64,000 bases of DNA from Spirochaetaceae bacterium (GTDB taxonomy: Bacteria > Spirochaetota > Spirochaetia > B11-G9), in contig WGCU01000067.1 in assembly GCA_015493635.1 (NCBI GenBank), positions 1 to 64,000 on the forward strand, given 5' to 3'. Numbering within the stretch: the first letter of the stretch is position 1; every line of letters starts with the position of its first letter. Below the pieces are notes generated by a model that was not told the origin of the DNA, searched no databases, and saw nothing but the letters and a program-made list of their open reading frames with translations. The translations under genes and the position numbers were made by a program. Below are positions 19,730 to 27,750 of the stretch, one piece after another.

Positions 19730-20599
19730 CTATCCCTTTAATGCCTCTTTACCGGACACTATCTCGATCAGTTCATTCGTGATAGATGCCTGACGGGCGT
19801 GATTCTGCATTGTTATATATTTATCTATTAAATCTTCAGAGTTATTTGTCGCATTTTCCATGGCAGTCATCCGTGATGAATGTTCACTTAAATATGAATT
19901 AAGAAGAAAGGATCTCAATTTGTAAGCAACATACAGCTCAGCAGCAGGAACAGCGAAATCACTTCCCGGGGGATCTGTTTCCCGCAATACCGCGGGAATG
20001 GACAGCTCTTTTTCACTGACAATAAAAGGCAGCAGCTGCATTATCAGTGTTTCCTGGTGAAGTGTTGTATGAAAAATATTACCCACAACAAAGAGTTTCT
20101 GTATCTCGTTTTGACGGTACCGTTTAAATACCGCCTGTGCAATCTTGCGAAGCTGTTCTTTGGTAAAGGCCCGTTCGTTTATCTCCGCCTGCTGGAATAT
20201 CTCATACTCTTTCCGCTTGCAAAAAAGGGCCCCTTTATTGCCGATACAGGTTATATCCACCTGAGCACCATCGGCTGTACTCTCTGTAACAAGCTGATCA
20301 ACGGCTTTCTGAACAGAGCTGTTATGAGTCCCGCAGAGCCCTTTATCCGAAGTAAACATAATGATATGGACTCTCTGAACGGTTTCAAATCCTGTCACAA
20401 GGGGACTGCTGGAATCCTTAAGCATGCGGTACACCTCCACACGCATTTTATCTATCGATGAATCAAAAAGAGAAAGCGGGTTTTGAATCTCATAGAGTTT
20501 ACGCAGTTTAATTGAAGAGATCATGTTCATGGCGCGCATGACCTTCTGCATATTCTTTAAAGAGTTTATTTTATGACCGAGATCCCTTATATTACTCAT
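19730..20599 (-). CDS. atpG: ATP synthase F1 gamma subunit
   Basis: Central stalk, 289 residues. The N-terminal coiled coil (HKINSLKNMQKVMRAMNMIS), the central FTSDKGLCGTHN and the C-terminal helix SSRMTAMENATNNSEDLI are family signatures. It lies 4 nt after atpA, so the long atpA C-terminus is genuinely followed by the next operon gene. Confidence 0.93.
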   Translation of the reverse strand: MSNIRDLGHKINSLKNMQKVMRAMNMISSIKLRKLYEIQNPLSLFDSSIDKMRVEVYRMLKDSSSPLVTGFETVQRVHIIMFTSDKGLCGTHNSSVQKAVDQLVTESTADGAQVDITCIGNKGALFCKRKEYEIFQQAEINERAFTKEQLRKIAQAVFKRYRQNEIQKLFVVGNIFHTTLHQETLIMQLLPFIVSEKELSIPAVLRETDPPGSDFAVPAAELYVAYKLRSFLLNSYLSEHSSRMTAMENATNNSEDLIDKYITMQNHARQASITNELIEIVSGKEALKG

Positions 20600-20603
20600 C
20601 CGG

Positions 20604-22802
20604 TTACCTGTTCCACTCTTCTTTACTCTTTCTGATTTTTAATATAAGCTCCCGCAGCTCTTCAGTATTCCCGGCGGCAATCCACTTCTCTTCAAACTCT
20701 TCATGCTGAACAATCTGCGCAAGGGAAGAAAGAACCACAAGATGGAAATGGCGCTGATCCATGGATCCGAGAAGGAAAAAGACAGCATGGATCTTTTCTT
20801 TTTCCGGTGAAAAAGAAACCCCCTTTGCTGACCGTACAACAAGCATCTGAAACTTTTCCTTTCCTTCAACAACAATATGAGGAATAGCAAAGAACGGACT
20901 GAGAGCCGTGGAACTGGATTTTTCCCGTTCCACAAGCTTCGCGTATATTTCAGAACTGCTTATATCTCCGGAAACCTTTGCCATCTTTTTGGAAGCTGTT
21001 TTAAATAACGCTTCAAGAGACGTACTCTTGTTAAAATCAATAATTTCACAGGTTTCAACAAGCTCTTCAAACCGGTCTTTTTCAACAACATCTTTTCCGG
21101 TAATAATCTGCTCAATCTCTTTCTCAAGGGATGGAGAAGCAAGCTCCCGTGATGTTATCCGTTCCACAAGTTTTAACATGTCACGATTTATCCGGGAATT
21201 ACGCTGACCAAGTGCCATGGCAAGATTAACCGTGTATCCTGAATCAATTCCTGATTCAATGGAATCGGGCCGGAACGTTTCTTCGAAGGCTTCAAAAATC
21301 TTTATTGACTCTGCCTCCAGTTCATCATTGAATGCCATGGCAGCCTTAAAACGTTTCATAAAGTCCGGTGCTTTTGAATCAAGATAATCGAACAATTCAT
21401 TCTGATACGTAAGGAGCTTTGCCGTCGGGTACTTATCCAGTCTTCCTGATATACCCGCTTTCAGTATCAAAACCTGCTTTAAGACATCGATGGGTGAGTA
21501 CTGGGGCTGCTTGAGTATTTCTGTCAGCCGTTCTCCCCTGTTAAGCTCGTTCTTTGTTGACGGATCAAGCTCCGATGAGAACTGCATAAAGGCTGCAAGT
21601 TCCCTGAACTGTGCAAGATCGATGCGGAGAGAACTCGCCGTCTGTTTCATTGCCTTGACCTGCGCATCTCCGCCGACCCGGGAAACAGAAATTCCCACGT
21701 TGATAGCCGGACGGAGTCCGGAATTAAACAGGTTTGCTTCCAGGAAGATCTGCCCGTCGGTTATGGAAATAACGTTTGTCGGAATGTAAGCGGAAACATC
21801 ACCTTCCTGTGTCTCGACAATGGGCAGTGCAGTAAGAGATCCGCCCCCCTTCTCATCGCTCATCTTTGCCGCCCGCTCTAAAAGTCTCGAGTGGAGATAA
21901 AAAATATCCCCCGGATACGCTTCCCTTCCCGGAGATCTCCGCATCAGAAGCGAAAGCTCACGATAGGCCTGGGAATGCTTGGTAAGATCATCAAATATAA
22001 CAAGCGCGTGCCGTCCGCTGTCCCTGAAGTACTCTGCCATAGCAGTGGCAGCATAGGGAGCAAGATACTGCAGTGATGCCGGATCGGAAGCAGTAGCTGC
22101 TATTATCGTTGTATACCGGAGTACTCCATGTTTCTTCAGGGTTTCAACAAGCTGTACAACGGAAGAGCGTTTCTGACCAATGGCAACGTAGAAACAGTAC
22201 ACTCTGTTTTTTTCATCTGAATTTTTCTGACTGATGATGGTATCAATGGCAATGGTTGTTTTCCCTGTCCGGCGGTCACCGATAATAAGCTCCCGCTGCC
22301 CCCTTCCAATGGGGATCATCGCGTCTATTGCCTTGATTCCCGTCTGGAGAGGTTCCACGACATTCTGACGTTCAACAATACCGGGACCTTTCACTTCAAC
22401 CCTGTTTGTTTCTTTTGACTGTATCGGCCCGTTTCCGTCAAGCGGATTTCCAAGAGGATCAACAACCCTGCCCAGAAGAGCCTCACCTACAGGGACCTCA
22501 GCAACTTTTTCGGTTCTCCTGACGGTACACCCTTCCCGGACAAGCTCATAATCTGAAAAGAGAATGATGCCTACCGTTTCCTCTTCGAGATTCATCACCA
22601 TTCCATGAACGACTTCACCCTCTTCCGTATCTATCTCTACCAGCTCTCCGGAAAGAATATTATCAAGTCCCCAGACCTGGGCTATTCCATCGCCTGCCTG
22701 TATAACCCGTCCTGTTTCAATTTCTTTTACTTCCGGCTCAAATCCTGAAATTTTCTTTTTTAGAATCTCAAGTATTTCCGCCGGTTTAATTTCATCTCTC
22801 AT
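20604..22802 (-). CDS. atpA: ATP synthase F1 alpha subunit with C-terminal PTS EIIA-like domain
   Basis: The first about 510 of 732 residues are a standard alpha subunit: P-loop GDRRTGKT (175-182), [15 protein letters not shown], and the arginine-finger region [14 protein letters not shown]. Typical alpha subunits end near residue 505-513. Here a helical linker (about 515-600) leads into an EIIA fructose/nitrogen-type (PTS_EIIA_2) domain, about 600-725. The alignment is visible: [21 protein letters not shown] fits the family's ExL-x-RE..ST-x-(G)IAIPH active-site segment, with the phosphorylatable histidine at His642. The later [15 protein letters not shown] and [16 protein letters not shown] segments fit the family's HL..LA.la and eef...l..a.s..el ends. 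There is no frameshift or stop between the parts. Function of the added domain is unknown. Confidence 0.93.
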   Translation of the reverse strand: MRDEIKPAEILEILKKKISGFEPEVKEIETGRVIQAGDGIAQVWGLDNILSGELVEIDTEEGEVVHGMVMNLEEETVGIILFSDYELVREGCTVRRTEKVAEVPVGEALLGRVVDPLGNPLDGNGPIQSKETNRVEVKGPGIVERQNVVEPLQTGIKAIDAMIPIGRGQRELIIGDRRTGKTTIAIDTIISQKNSDEKNRVYCFYVAIGQKRSSVVQLVETLKKHGVLRYTTIIAATASDPASLQYLAPYAATAMAEYFRDSGRHALVIFDDLTKHSQAYRELSLLMRRSPGREAYPGDIFYLHSRLLERAAKMSDEKGGGSLTALPIVETQEGDVSAYIPTNVISITDGQIFLEANLFNSGLRPAINVGISVSRVGGDAQVKAMKQTASSLRIDLAQFRELAAFMQFSSELDPSTKNELNRGERLTEILKQPQYSPIDVLKQVLILKAGISGRLDKYPTAKLLTYQNELFDYLDSKAPDFMKRFKAAMAFNDELEAESIKIFEAFEETFRPDSIESGIDSGYTVNLAMALGQRNSRINRDMLKLVERITSRELASPSLEKEIEQIITGKDVVEKDRFEELVETCEIIDFNKSTSLEALFKTASKKMAKVSGDISSSEIYAKLVEREKSSSTALSPFFAIPHIVVEGKEKFQMLVVRSAKGVSFSPEKEKIHAVFFLLGSMDQRHFHLVVLSSLAQIVQHEEFEEKWIAAGNTEELRELILKIRKSKEEWNR
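20607..21005 (-). other. EIIA-like (PTS_EIIA type-2) domain region inside atpA
   Basis: Encodes about residues 600-732 of AtpA. Landmarks are [30 protein letters not shown] with His642, [11 protein letters not shown] and [10 protein letters not shown]. In PTS and PTS-Ntr systems the histidine accepts phosphate from HPr or NPr. No PTS gene lies in this window. Confidence 0.8.
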
Positions 22803-22810
22803 ATACGTTC

Positions 22811-23344
22811 CTATTTTAATACCATTCTCAATCTCTTTATTCTGCCGAGAACTGACATATCAAGTATCCTGTTTTGCCATATAACTCTGAACCCGCCTAA
22901 CAATTCAGGGAAAAGATGTTCATGTAAACGGATTTTCTTTCCGGTTCTCCGTTCCATTCCTGCAGTGATCATTTTCAGTACCCCCTCTGAAAGCTTAACA
23001 GGACTTTCAAGTTCCACAGAAACAGTATCCCCCCGCTGTTCCACAATTTCAGCAAATGCCGCGGGGATAAAAGGAACGGCTGCAAGCCGTCCGTTTGTAC
23101 ACAGAGCAGTAAGCATCCGTCCTGTCAGATCTCCTACGTAAGGAATAAAAGAGATCCTGACAAACTCATGTTCCTGCATCCGGTTTGTATGGGGCTCCAG
23201 GCAGTATGCCCGTATCTCCGGTACTTCCTTCAGAAGCTTTGTAAGTACCGAAATATCCTCTCTGACCTCATCAAGCGCCTGGTTCTCCTCCGCGGTTTCG
23301 AAAAGAGCACGAACGTAACGTTTTACAACCAGCCGGCCGCTCAT
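22811..23344 (-). CDS. atpH: ATP synthase F1 delta subunit
   Basis: Peripheral-stalk subunit linking b to alpha, 177 residues, normal length. N-terminal helical domain starts [16 protein letters not shown]; the C-terminal [29 protein letters not shown] is the usual delta ending. Overlaps atpF by 4 bp and precedes atpA by 8 nt. Confidence 0.9.
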   Translation of the reverse strand: MSGRLVVKRYVRALFETAEENQALDEVREDISVLTKLLKEVPEIRAYCLEPHTNRMQEHEFVRISFIPYVGDLTGRMLTALCTNGRLAAVPFIPAAFAEIVEQRGDTVSVELESPVKLSEGVLKMITAGMERRTGKKIRLHEHLFPELLGGFRVIWQNRILDMSVLGRIKRLRMVLK

Positions 23345-23823
23345 AATTCTTTAACAAGCTCCCGGGTCCACTGCCGCTCTTTTTCCGAAATAAAGGATGC
23401 ACCGATAACTTTCTCGGAAGCGTCACATACAAAATCAGCAAGATCTTCCTGCAGAGTCTGAAGAAGCGCTTCCCTTTCCGCTGCCGCTTTATTACGGGCA
23501 AGAACAAGAATATTTTCAGCCTCTTTCTCGGCTTTTTCCACCAATTTTGCCTTTAAAACTTCCGCGTCTTTCCGTGTCTGATGAAGAATTTCATCCGCTT
23601 TGACACCGGCTTCCTTCAGAATCTTTTCCCGCTCCTCTTCAATCTCGCCAAGGCGCCTTTCGATTGCCGCAGCATTATCTACAGATTTCGCTATCGTCCG
23701 CTCTCTCGTTTTAATATTTTTCATCAGCGGAGGAAAGACAAACTTCCAGAGGATGAATAATAAAGCACCAAAGGCAATCCATGTCCAGGCAGCCAGACCG
23801 GGATCCAGTTTAAACAGTTCCAT
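23341..23823 (-). CDS. atpF: ATP synthase F0 b subunit
   Basis: Peripheral stalk, 160 residues: one N-terminal TM helix (TWIAFGALLFILWKFVFPPL) followed by a long charged coiled coil with many E, K and A residues. Single b gene, so a homodimeric stalk is expected. Confidence 0.93.
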   Translation of the reverse strand: MELFKLDPGLAAWTWIAFGALLFILWKFVFPPLMKNIKTRERTIAKSVDNAAAIERRLGEIEEEREKILKEAGVKADEILHQTRKDAEVLKAKLVEKAEKEAENILVLARNKAAAEREALLQTLQEDLADFVCDASEKVIGASFISEKERQWTRELVKEL

Positions 23824-23827
23824 ACTG

Positions 23828-24058
23828 CTACTTCATAAAGACAACGAGAAGCGCAATAATTGCACCGAAAAAGGCAAGCCCCTCTATCAATGCGGCCATC
23901 AGTATCATGTTGGTCCTGATATCCTTCTTTTCCTGAGGCTGCCGCGCAATAGCATCAAGAGCTTTTCCACCGATCAGTCCAATACCTATTCCTCCTCCTG
24001 CGATTCCAATACCAGCTCCTATAACTGCTATTGCCTTTGCCAATAATGTAAGATTCAT
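23828..24058 (-). CDS. atpE: ATP synthase F0 c subunit
   Basis: Proteolipid of 76 residues with two TM helices joined by the polar loop ARQPQEKKD. The ion-binding glutamate is in AALIEGLAFFG. The glutamine and serine ligands typical of sodium-binding c subunits (Ilyobacter type) are replaced: isoleucine in GIGIGLIGGK and glycine after the glutamate. A proton-coupled rotor is therefore predicted. RBS AAGGAG is present. Confidence 0.95.
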   Translation of the reverse strand: MNLTLLAKAIAVIGAGIGIAGGGIGIGLIGGKALDAIARQPQEKKDIRTNMILMAALIEGLAFFGAIIALLVVFMK

Positions 24059-24088
24059 ATAAACTCCTTAAAATTAAACATTTTCGCC

Positions 24089-24928
24089 TTACTCATTCTC
24101 GGAGGTGCTTGCCATCATAATATAAATACAGCTTAATAGCGTAAAAACAAACGCCTGGATTAATCCGACAAGGACTTCCAATACATACGTAAAAACCGCA
24201 AAAGGCATGGAAACAAACCCAAACAAAGGGTTAATAACAAAAATCAAAACAAGAAACGAAAGTATTGCCAGATGCCCGGCAAACATGTTAGCAAAAAGCC
24301 GGAGACTCAACACGATGGACCGGGTAAAAATTCCTATAAATTCCAAAAATGCAACAAAAATACCTATAGGGATGTTTGTCCCTTCAGGAAAAAGATTCTT
24401 GAAAAAGCCAACTATCCCCAGATTCTTCATACCGATAATAAAGATAAGAATAAAAACAAGGAGCGCCATGGAAGTTGTAACATTGATATTCCCTGTGGCA
24501 GTTTTAAAGGCCGGTATAAGGCCTAAAAGATTTACCGTAAGCAGAAAAATAAACTGGGTAAAGAAAAAAGGGAGCCATTTTTCTCCCCGTTCCTCTCCCA
24601 TAACCGGAATGACAATATCATCCCGTACAAAAAGCACGAGGGTTTCAACTATGACAGCAGGGCTTTTCGGTTTAAGAATACCCTTTTTTACCGCCAGCAG
24701 AGAAAACCCCACTATAAGCAGAGCAGCTAGTATCAGCATCAGCACATGGACACTCATCCCGAAGGGAAGTGTTACAGGCGCAATTCCGGGAAACAGATCA
24801 ATCTTTTTACTATCCAGGATGTGATGAAAGAGCGTGCCTGAAACATCCGCCTGCTCCGCAGCAGCAAAAAACGGAATAACAGCCGTAAAAAAGAATACAA
24901 AAGTAATTTTTCTTATATGCAGTTTCAT
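24089..24928 (-). CDS. atpB: ATP synthase F0 a subunit
   Basis: Ion-channel stator, about 279 residues with five to six TM helices and the essential arginine in SIVLSLRLFANMFAGH. Start at ATG 24928 (MKLHIRK) is preferred to the ORF-track 24955 because a hydrophobic signal-like segment ending FFAAAEQ begins there. First gene of the operon; atpI is absent. Confidence 0.92.
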   Translation of the reverse strand: MKLHIRKITFVFFFTAVIPFFAAAEQADVSGTLFHHILDSKKIDLFPGIAPVTLPFGMSVHVLMLILAALLIVGFSLLAVKKGILKPKSPAVIVETLVLFVRDDIVIPVMGEERGEKWLPFFFTQFIFLLTVNLLGLIPAFKTATGNINVTTSMALLVFILIFIIGMKNLGIVGFFKNLFPEGTNIPIGIFVAFLEFIGIFTRSIVLSLRLFANMFAGHLAILSFLVLIFVINPLFGFVSMPFAVFTYVLEVLVGLIQAFVFTLLSCIYIMMASTSENE

Positions 24929-24955
24929 GCTTATCCTTGTCTCCCAAGCACCCAT

Positions 24956-24984
24956 AAAGTAATGAACTTACCTCAGCATGTCAA
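24956..24984 (-). promoter_or_regulatory. ATP synthase operon promoter
   Basis: Minus strand TTGACA (24984-24979), 17-bp spacer, TACTTT (24961-24956), 27 nt before the atpB ATG at 24928. Confidence 0.6.
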
Positions 24985-25013
24985 GTCTTTTTATGACTAT
25001 AACAACCCGCCGG

Positions 25014-26273
25014 TTAAAAACTGTACGTAAAAACAGCTTTAACAACATGGTGCACCGGCGAAGCTGTCACTTCATTAAAATCGCTGCTGTCTGTATCAAA
25101 CATTCCCGCATACCCAATGTTTACTTCGAAACTGCCTGAAAAGGTATAGGTCAACGACGGCATTACCATCAAAGCCCCTGAATCTGGAGAATAGAGAACT
25201 GATGCTGACATATCTGTATGTACGTTGTAAAAGGGCTGTTCAAAATTGAAAAGGACATACTGCCGTGCAAAGTAGCCAGGCAGGTACATTTTATAAAGCT
25301 GCGCCGTCGGTACAGGAAAGGTTTCTACGGTGGTTTTATAATCAAGCCGTTCGTTTTTATCATAGCCTTCACCATTATAAAAATATTCAATAACCAGATT
25401 TCCTTCTGAAGTAAAGGTATACTCTAATCCTGCCAGAAAAGAAAAAAGCCAGGATGTTTTCTTCACAGGCAAACCAGCTCCACCTGCCTCTGCAAAATAA
25501 TTACGGCTTCCCTTTCTTGCCGAGACCTCGCCGTACACACCGATTCCAGCAAGATCAAGATTCACAGCGGCACCTGCAGCTGTTGTATATGAATCATCAC
25601 CTGCATTACTGGTAAAATCCCCTAATCCCGCAAGCTTGAATTCAACTCTCGGCAGACTGACCGTGAGCTCTCCGCCGGGTTTGACATCTTTATAATTAAG
25701 TCCTGTAAATAGAAAATTTCGGGGAAAGAGCGAATAGAGATTCAGCGAGACGGTACCTCCCAGATACGCTTTCAGGACAACCGCATCCACTCCCTTCATA
25801 TCCGCATCAGGATTCATGGGGTCTTTCAGGGGATCAGCAAAATCTACAGGGTTCCAGCCGTAACCGTACCCGGTAAGCATACTCTGCCGTCCGACTTCCA
25901 GAGAAATACTATCCGTAAGATAAACGTTCGCCCGGAGCCGAAGCAGGTCAAAATAATACAGACTGTCGCCGGCAGCAGAGATAAATTCCGCCGCAGCATT
26001 TGATTGAGTAGAATCTCCATACGCTGCTGCAAGAAGCCCCTGGCCCAGGGGATATTCTTTCAAAGAAAACCAGGCGGAAAAGGCAGTGGTATCATCGCCG
26101 GTATCCAGTTTAAGCGTCATTGACGGTGTCATACTGATATCGGTAATCCCCATCATATTCCCCGGATTCAGCAGGCTGCTGTAACCGTCTGATTCCGGAA
26201 TATCCGCATTAACTGTTACGGCTGCATTCCCCGAAAAATCAGTCTGGGCAAATACACTTGCCACAAACAGCAT
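25014..26273 (-). CDS. Outer-membrane porin-like protein with amber codon in its signal peptide
   Basis: A 419-residue ORF rich in beta strands with a terminal aromatic (FTYSF), as in outer-membrane barrels, and motifs such as ISLEVGRQSMLTGYGYGWNPVDFADPL. The true N-terminus lies upstream: ATG at 26303 behind AGGGG reads MKKIIGTV-stop-SMLFVASVFAQ in one frame. A single TTG-to-TAG change would explain the stop at 26279-26277. The remaining ORF from ATG 26273 keeps the hydrophobic core and cleavage site but loses the lysines. Last gene of the TetR/MMPL operon, 8 nt after the LolA-like gene, so it probably serves the same export pathway. Confidence 0.7.
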   Translation of the reverse strand: MLFVASVFAQTDFSGNAAVTVNADIPESDGYSSLLNPGNMMGITDISMTPSMTLKLDTGDDTTAFSAWFSLKEYPLGQGLLAAAYGDSTQSNAAAEFISAAGDSLYYFDLLRLRANVYLTDSISLEVGRQSMLTGYGYGWNPVDFADPLKDPMNPDADMKGVDAVVLKAYLGGTVSLNLYSLFPRNFLFTGLNYKDVKPGGELTVSLPRVEFKLAGLGDFTSNAGDDSYTTAAGAAVNLDLAGIGVYGEVSARKGSRNYFAEAGGAGLPVKKTSWLFSFLAGLEYTFTSEGNLVIEYFYNGEGYDKNERLDYKTTVETFPVPTAQLYKMYLPGYFARQYVLFNFEQPFYNVHTDMSASVLYSPDSGALMVMPSLTYTFSGSFEVNIGYAGMFDTDSSDFNEVTASPVHHVVKAVFTYSF

Positions 26274-26311
26274 ACTCTAAACAGTACCAATAATTTTTTT
26301 CATTGTATCCC

Positions 26312-27073
26312 CTACCGTATACTCTGAAGGTAGCCGGTGGTAAAGTACCGGTCCTTTATTTTAGAACTGTTCCGTTCGAACTGTTTTGTCAGTATCACTG
26401 TCCGTGAATCTTTTACATGGCTCTCCATAACAACCTTAAAGGGATAGTTGATGCCGTCTTTAACCCGGTAGTCGGAAAGTTTCATTGTCTTGATAGTGGC
26501 ATTATTCTCATAGTAATCAATCCGGATGTACCGGTAATCATCTTTTGAAACAAAAACCATCAATTTCTCATAGGGAGCTCCGGGGGATACAGCGGTCAAT
26601 TCAACCTTGAAACAGGATACACCGTCAATCTTCTCTTCCCCTCTTAATGACGGGGTATACTTCTCCGCCAGTCCCTGCCCGTTTTCCCCCATGTCAGCGT
26701 AGGAGAAGTCACTTCCTCCGGCAGAATTCTTCTTTGCAGAAGAACTCAGTTTCCGGACCCTTCCTGTAGAGGCAAACCGTACCCACAAGTCATTATCAAT
26801 CATCAGCATTGCTGTTCCTTTCATTCTCCGGGGTGCTTTATAGATAGTCAGGGAATAAGACTTTCCGTTCCTTTCCATGGTATACCCTTCTATTACCTGA
26901 GCAGGCTGGGCTTTACCGCTTTTGTAAACAGTCAAGGAGCTGATACTGTAAACCCTGTTGATCTTGAATGCTTCATCCGCTTTATCAACGATATCCCGGG
27001 CTGTTTCAGCACATACGTAACTGGCACTTGCTGCTACAAGCAGGGCAGTTAAAAGAAATATTCTTTTCATCAC
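26312..27073 (-). CDS. Outer-membrane lipoprotein-sorting (LolA-like) protein
   Basis: A 253-residue exported protein with a signal peptide (MKRIFLLTALLVAASASYVCAE). The body shows the LolA-like features common in genes next to MMPL exporters: VIEGYTMERNGKSYSLTIYKAPRRMKGTAML, DNDLWVRFASTGRVRKLS and KLSDYRVKDGINYPFKV. It probably carries a hydrophobic ligand across the periplasm between the RND protein and the outer membrane. Overlaps the upstream DUF6064-like gene by 4 bp. Confidence 0.8.
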   Translation of the reverse strand: MMKRIFLLTALLVAASASYVCAETARDIVDKADEAFKINRVYSISSLTVYKSGKAQPAQVIEGYTMERNGKSYSLTIYKAPRRMKGTAMLMIDNDLWVRFASTGRVRKLSSSAKKNSAGGSDFSYADMGENGQGLAEKYTPSLRGEEKIDGVSCFKVELTAVSPGAPYEKLMVFVSKDDYRYIRIDYYENNATIKTMKLSDYRVKDGINYPFKVVMESHVKDSRTVILTKQFERNSSKIKDRYFTTGYLQSIR

Positions 27074-27750
27074 TCTCCGTCCTTTAGTTTTTTTACCCTG
27101 AAAATGGTCTTGAAGTATACAATCAGTATCAGTACACCAAGAACTCCTGCACCGGCATACATAAAATCAAAGGGTGCACCGCTTAAAGCGACAGAACCGC
27201 CGGTAAAAACTGCATTAAGGCTGATAAGTACAAACAGTATTTTATTTACCCGGGGAACACTTCCAATAAAGAGACCAATAAGCGCTATTGTTGTCGGGCA
27301 TTCCGCCCCAAAGAACACCATCCGGGGATAAGTGAATCCAAGAATAATTTCCAGAAGCGGATAAAGAAAAATACCTGAGAAAATCAAAAGCCATGAAAGG
27401 ATCTGTAAAAGTTTATTGTTATGTAGCTTTATCTCAGTCCAGCTGAAAAATATGTCCAGTATCAATAACAGAAATACAAGCCAGAGCCCAAATACTCCGG
27501 CCATGGCCGTGCTTGTTCCCATAAAATCCTTACCGATAAATATTGTCCATCCTCCGAACAGGTAGGCAGCAGCAAAAACTGCCAAAACTATCCTGCTGTT
27601 TCGTGTGGAGGGCTTTCTATAGGCTCTTACCAGAAAGAAAATCACGGCAGAAGCTAAGATCACCGGAATGATAAACGACCATATACCCATCTTTTCATTC
27701 AGCCAGACGATACCCTTTAATACCTGTTCTGTCGTTTCTTTATTAAACAT
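27070..27750 (-). CDS. DUF6064-like membrane protein
   Basis: A 226-residue polytopic membrane protein with about seven hydrophobic segments and the motif FFGAECPTTIALIGLF, as in the DUF6064 group as I recall it. No enzyme motif. It is sandwiched by overlaps between the MMPL exporter (8 bp) and the LolA-like gene (4 bp), implying an accessory role in the same system. Function unknown. Confidence 0.6.
   Translation of the reverse strand: MFNKETTEQVLKGIVWLNEKMGIWSFIIPVILASAVIFFLVRAYRKPSTRNSRIVLAVFAAAYLFGGWTIFIGKDFMGTSTAMAGVFGLWLVFLLLILDIFFSWTEIKLHNNKLLQILSWLLIFSGIFLYPLLEIILGFTYPRMVFFGAECPTTIALIGLFIGSVPRVNKILFVLISLNAVFTGGSVALSGAPFDFMYAGAGVLGVLILIVYFKTIFRVKKLKDGE

Noticed and set aside
20604-22802. 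Two separate genes (atpA and a pts gene) misjoined
   Set aside because: The frame is continuous with no stop or internal RBS of note, and atpG follows at the normal operon spacing.
24207-24824. 205-codon plus-strand ORF
   Set aside because: Lies wholly opposite atpB; the Lys/Ile/Thr-rich translation is typical of an antisense shadow.
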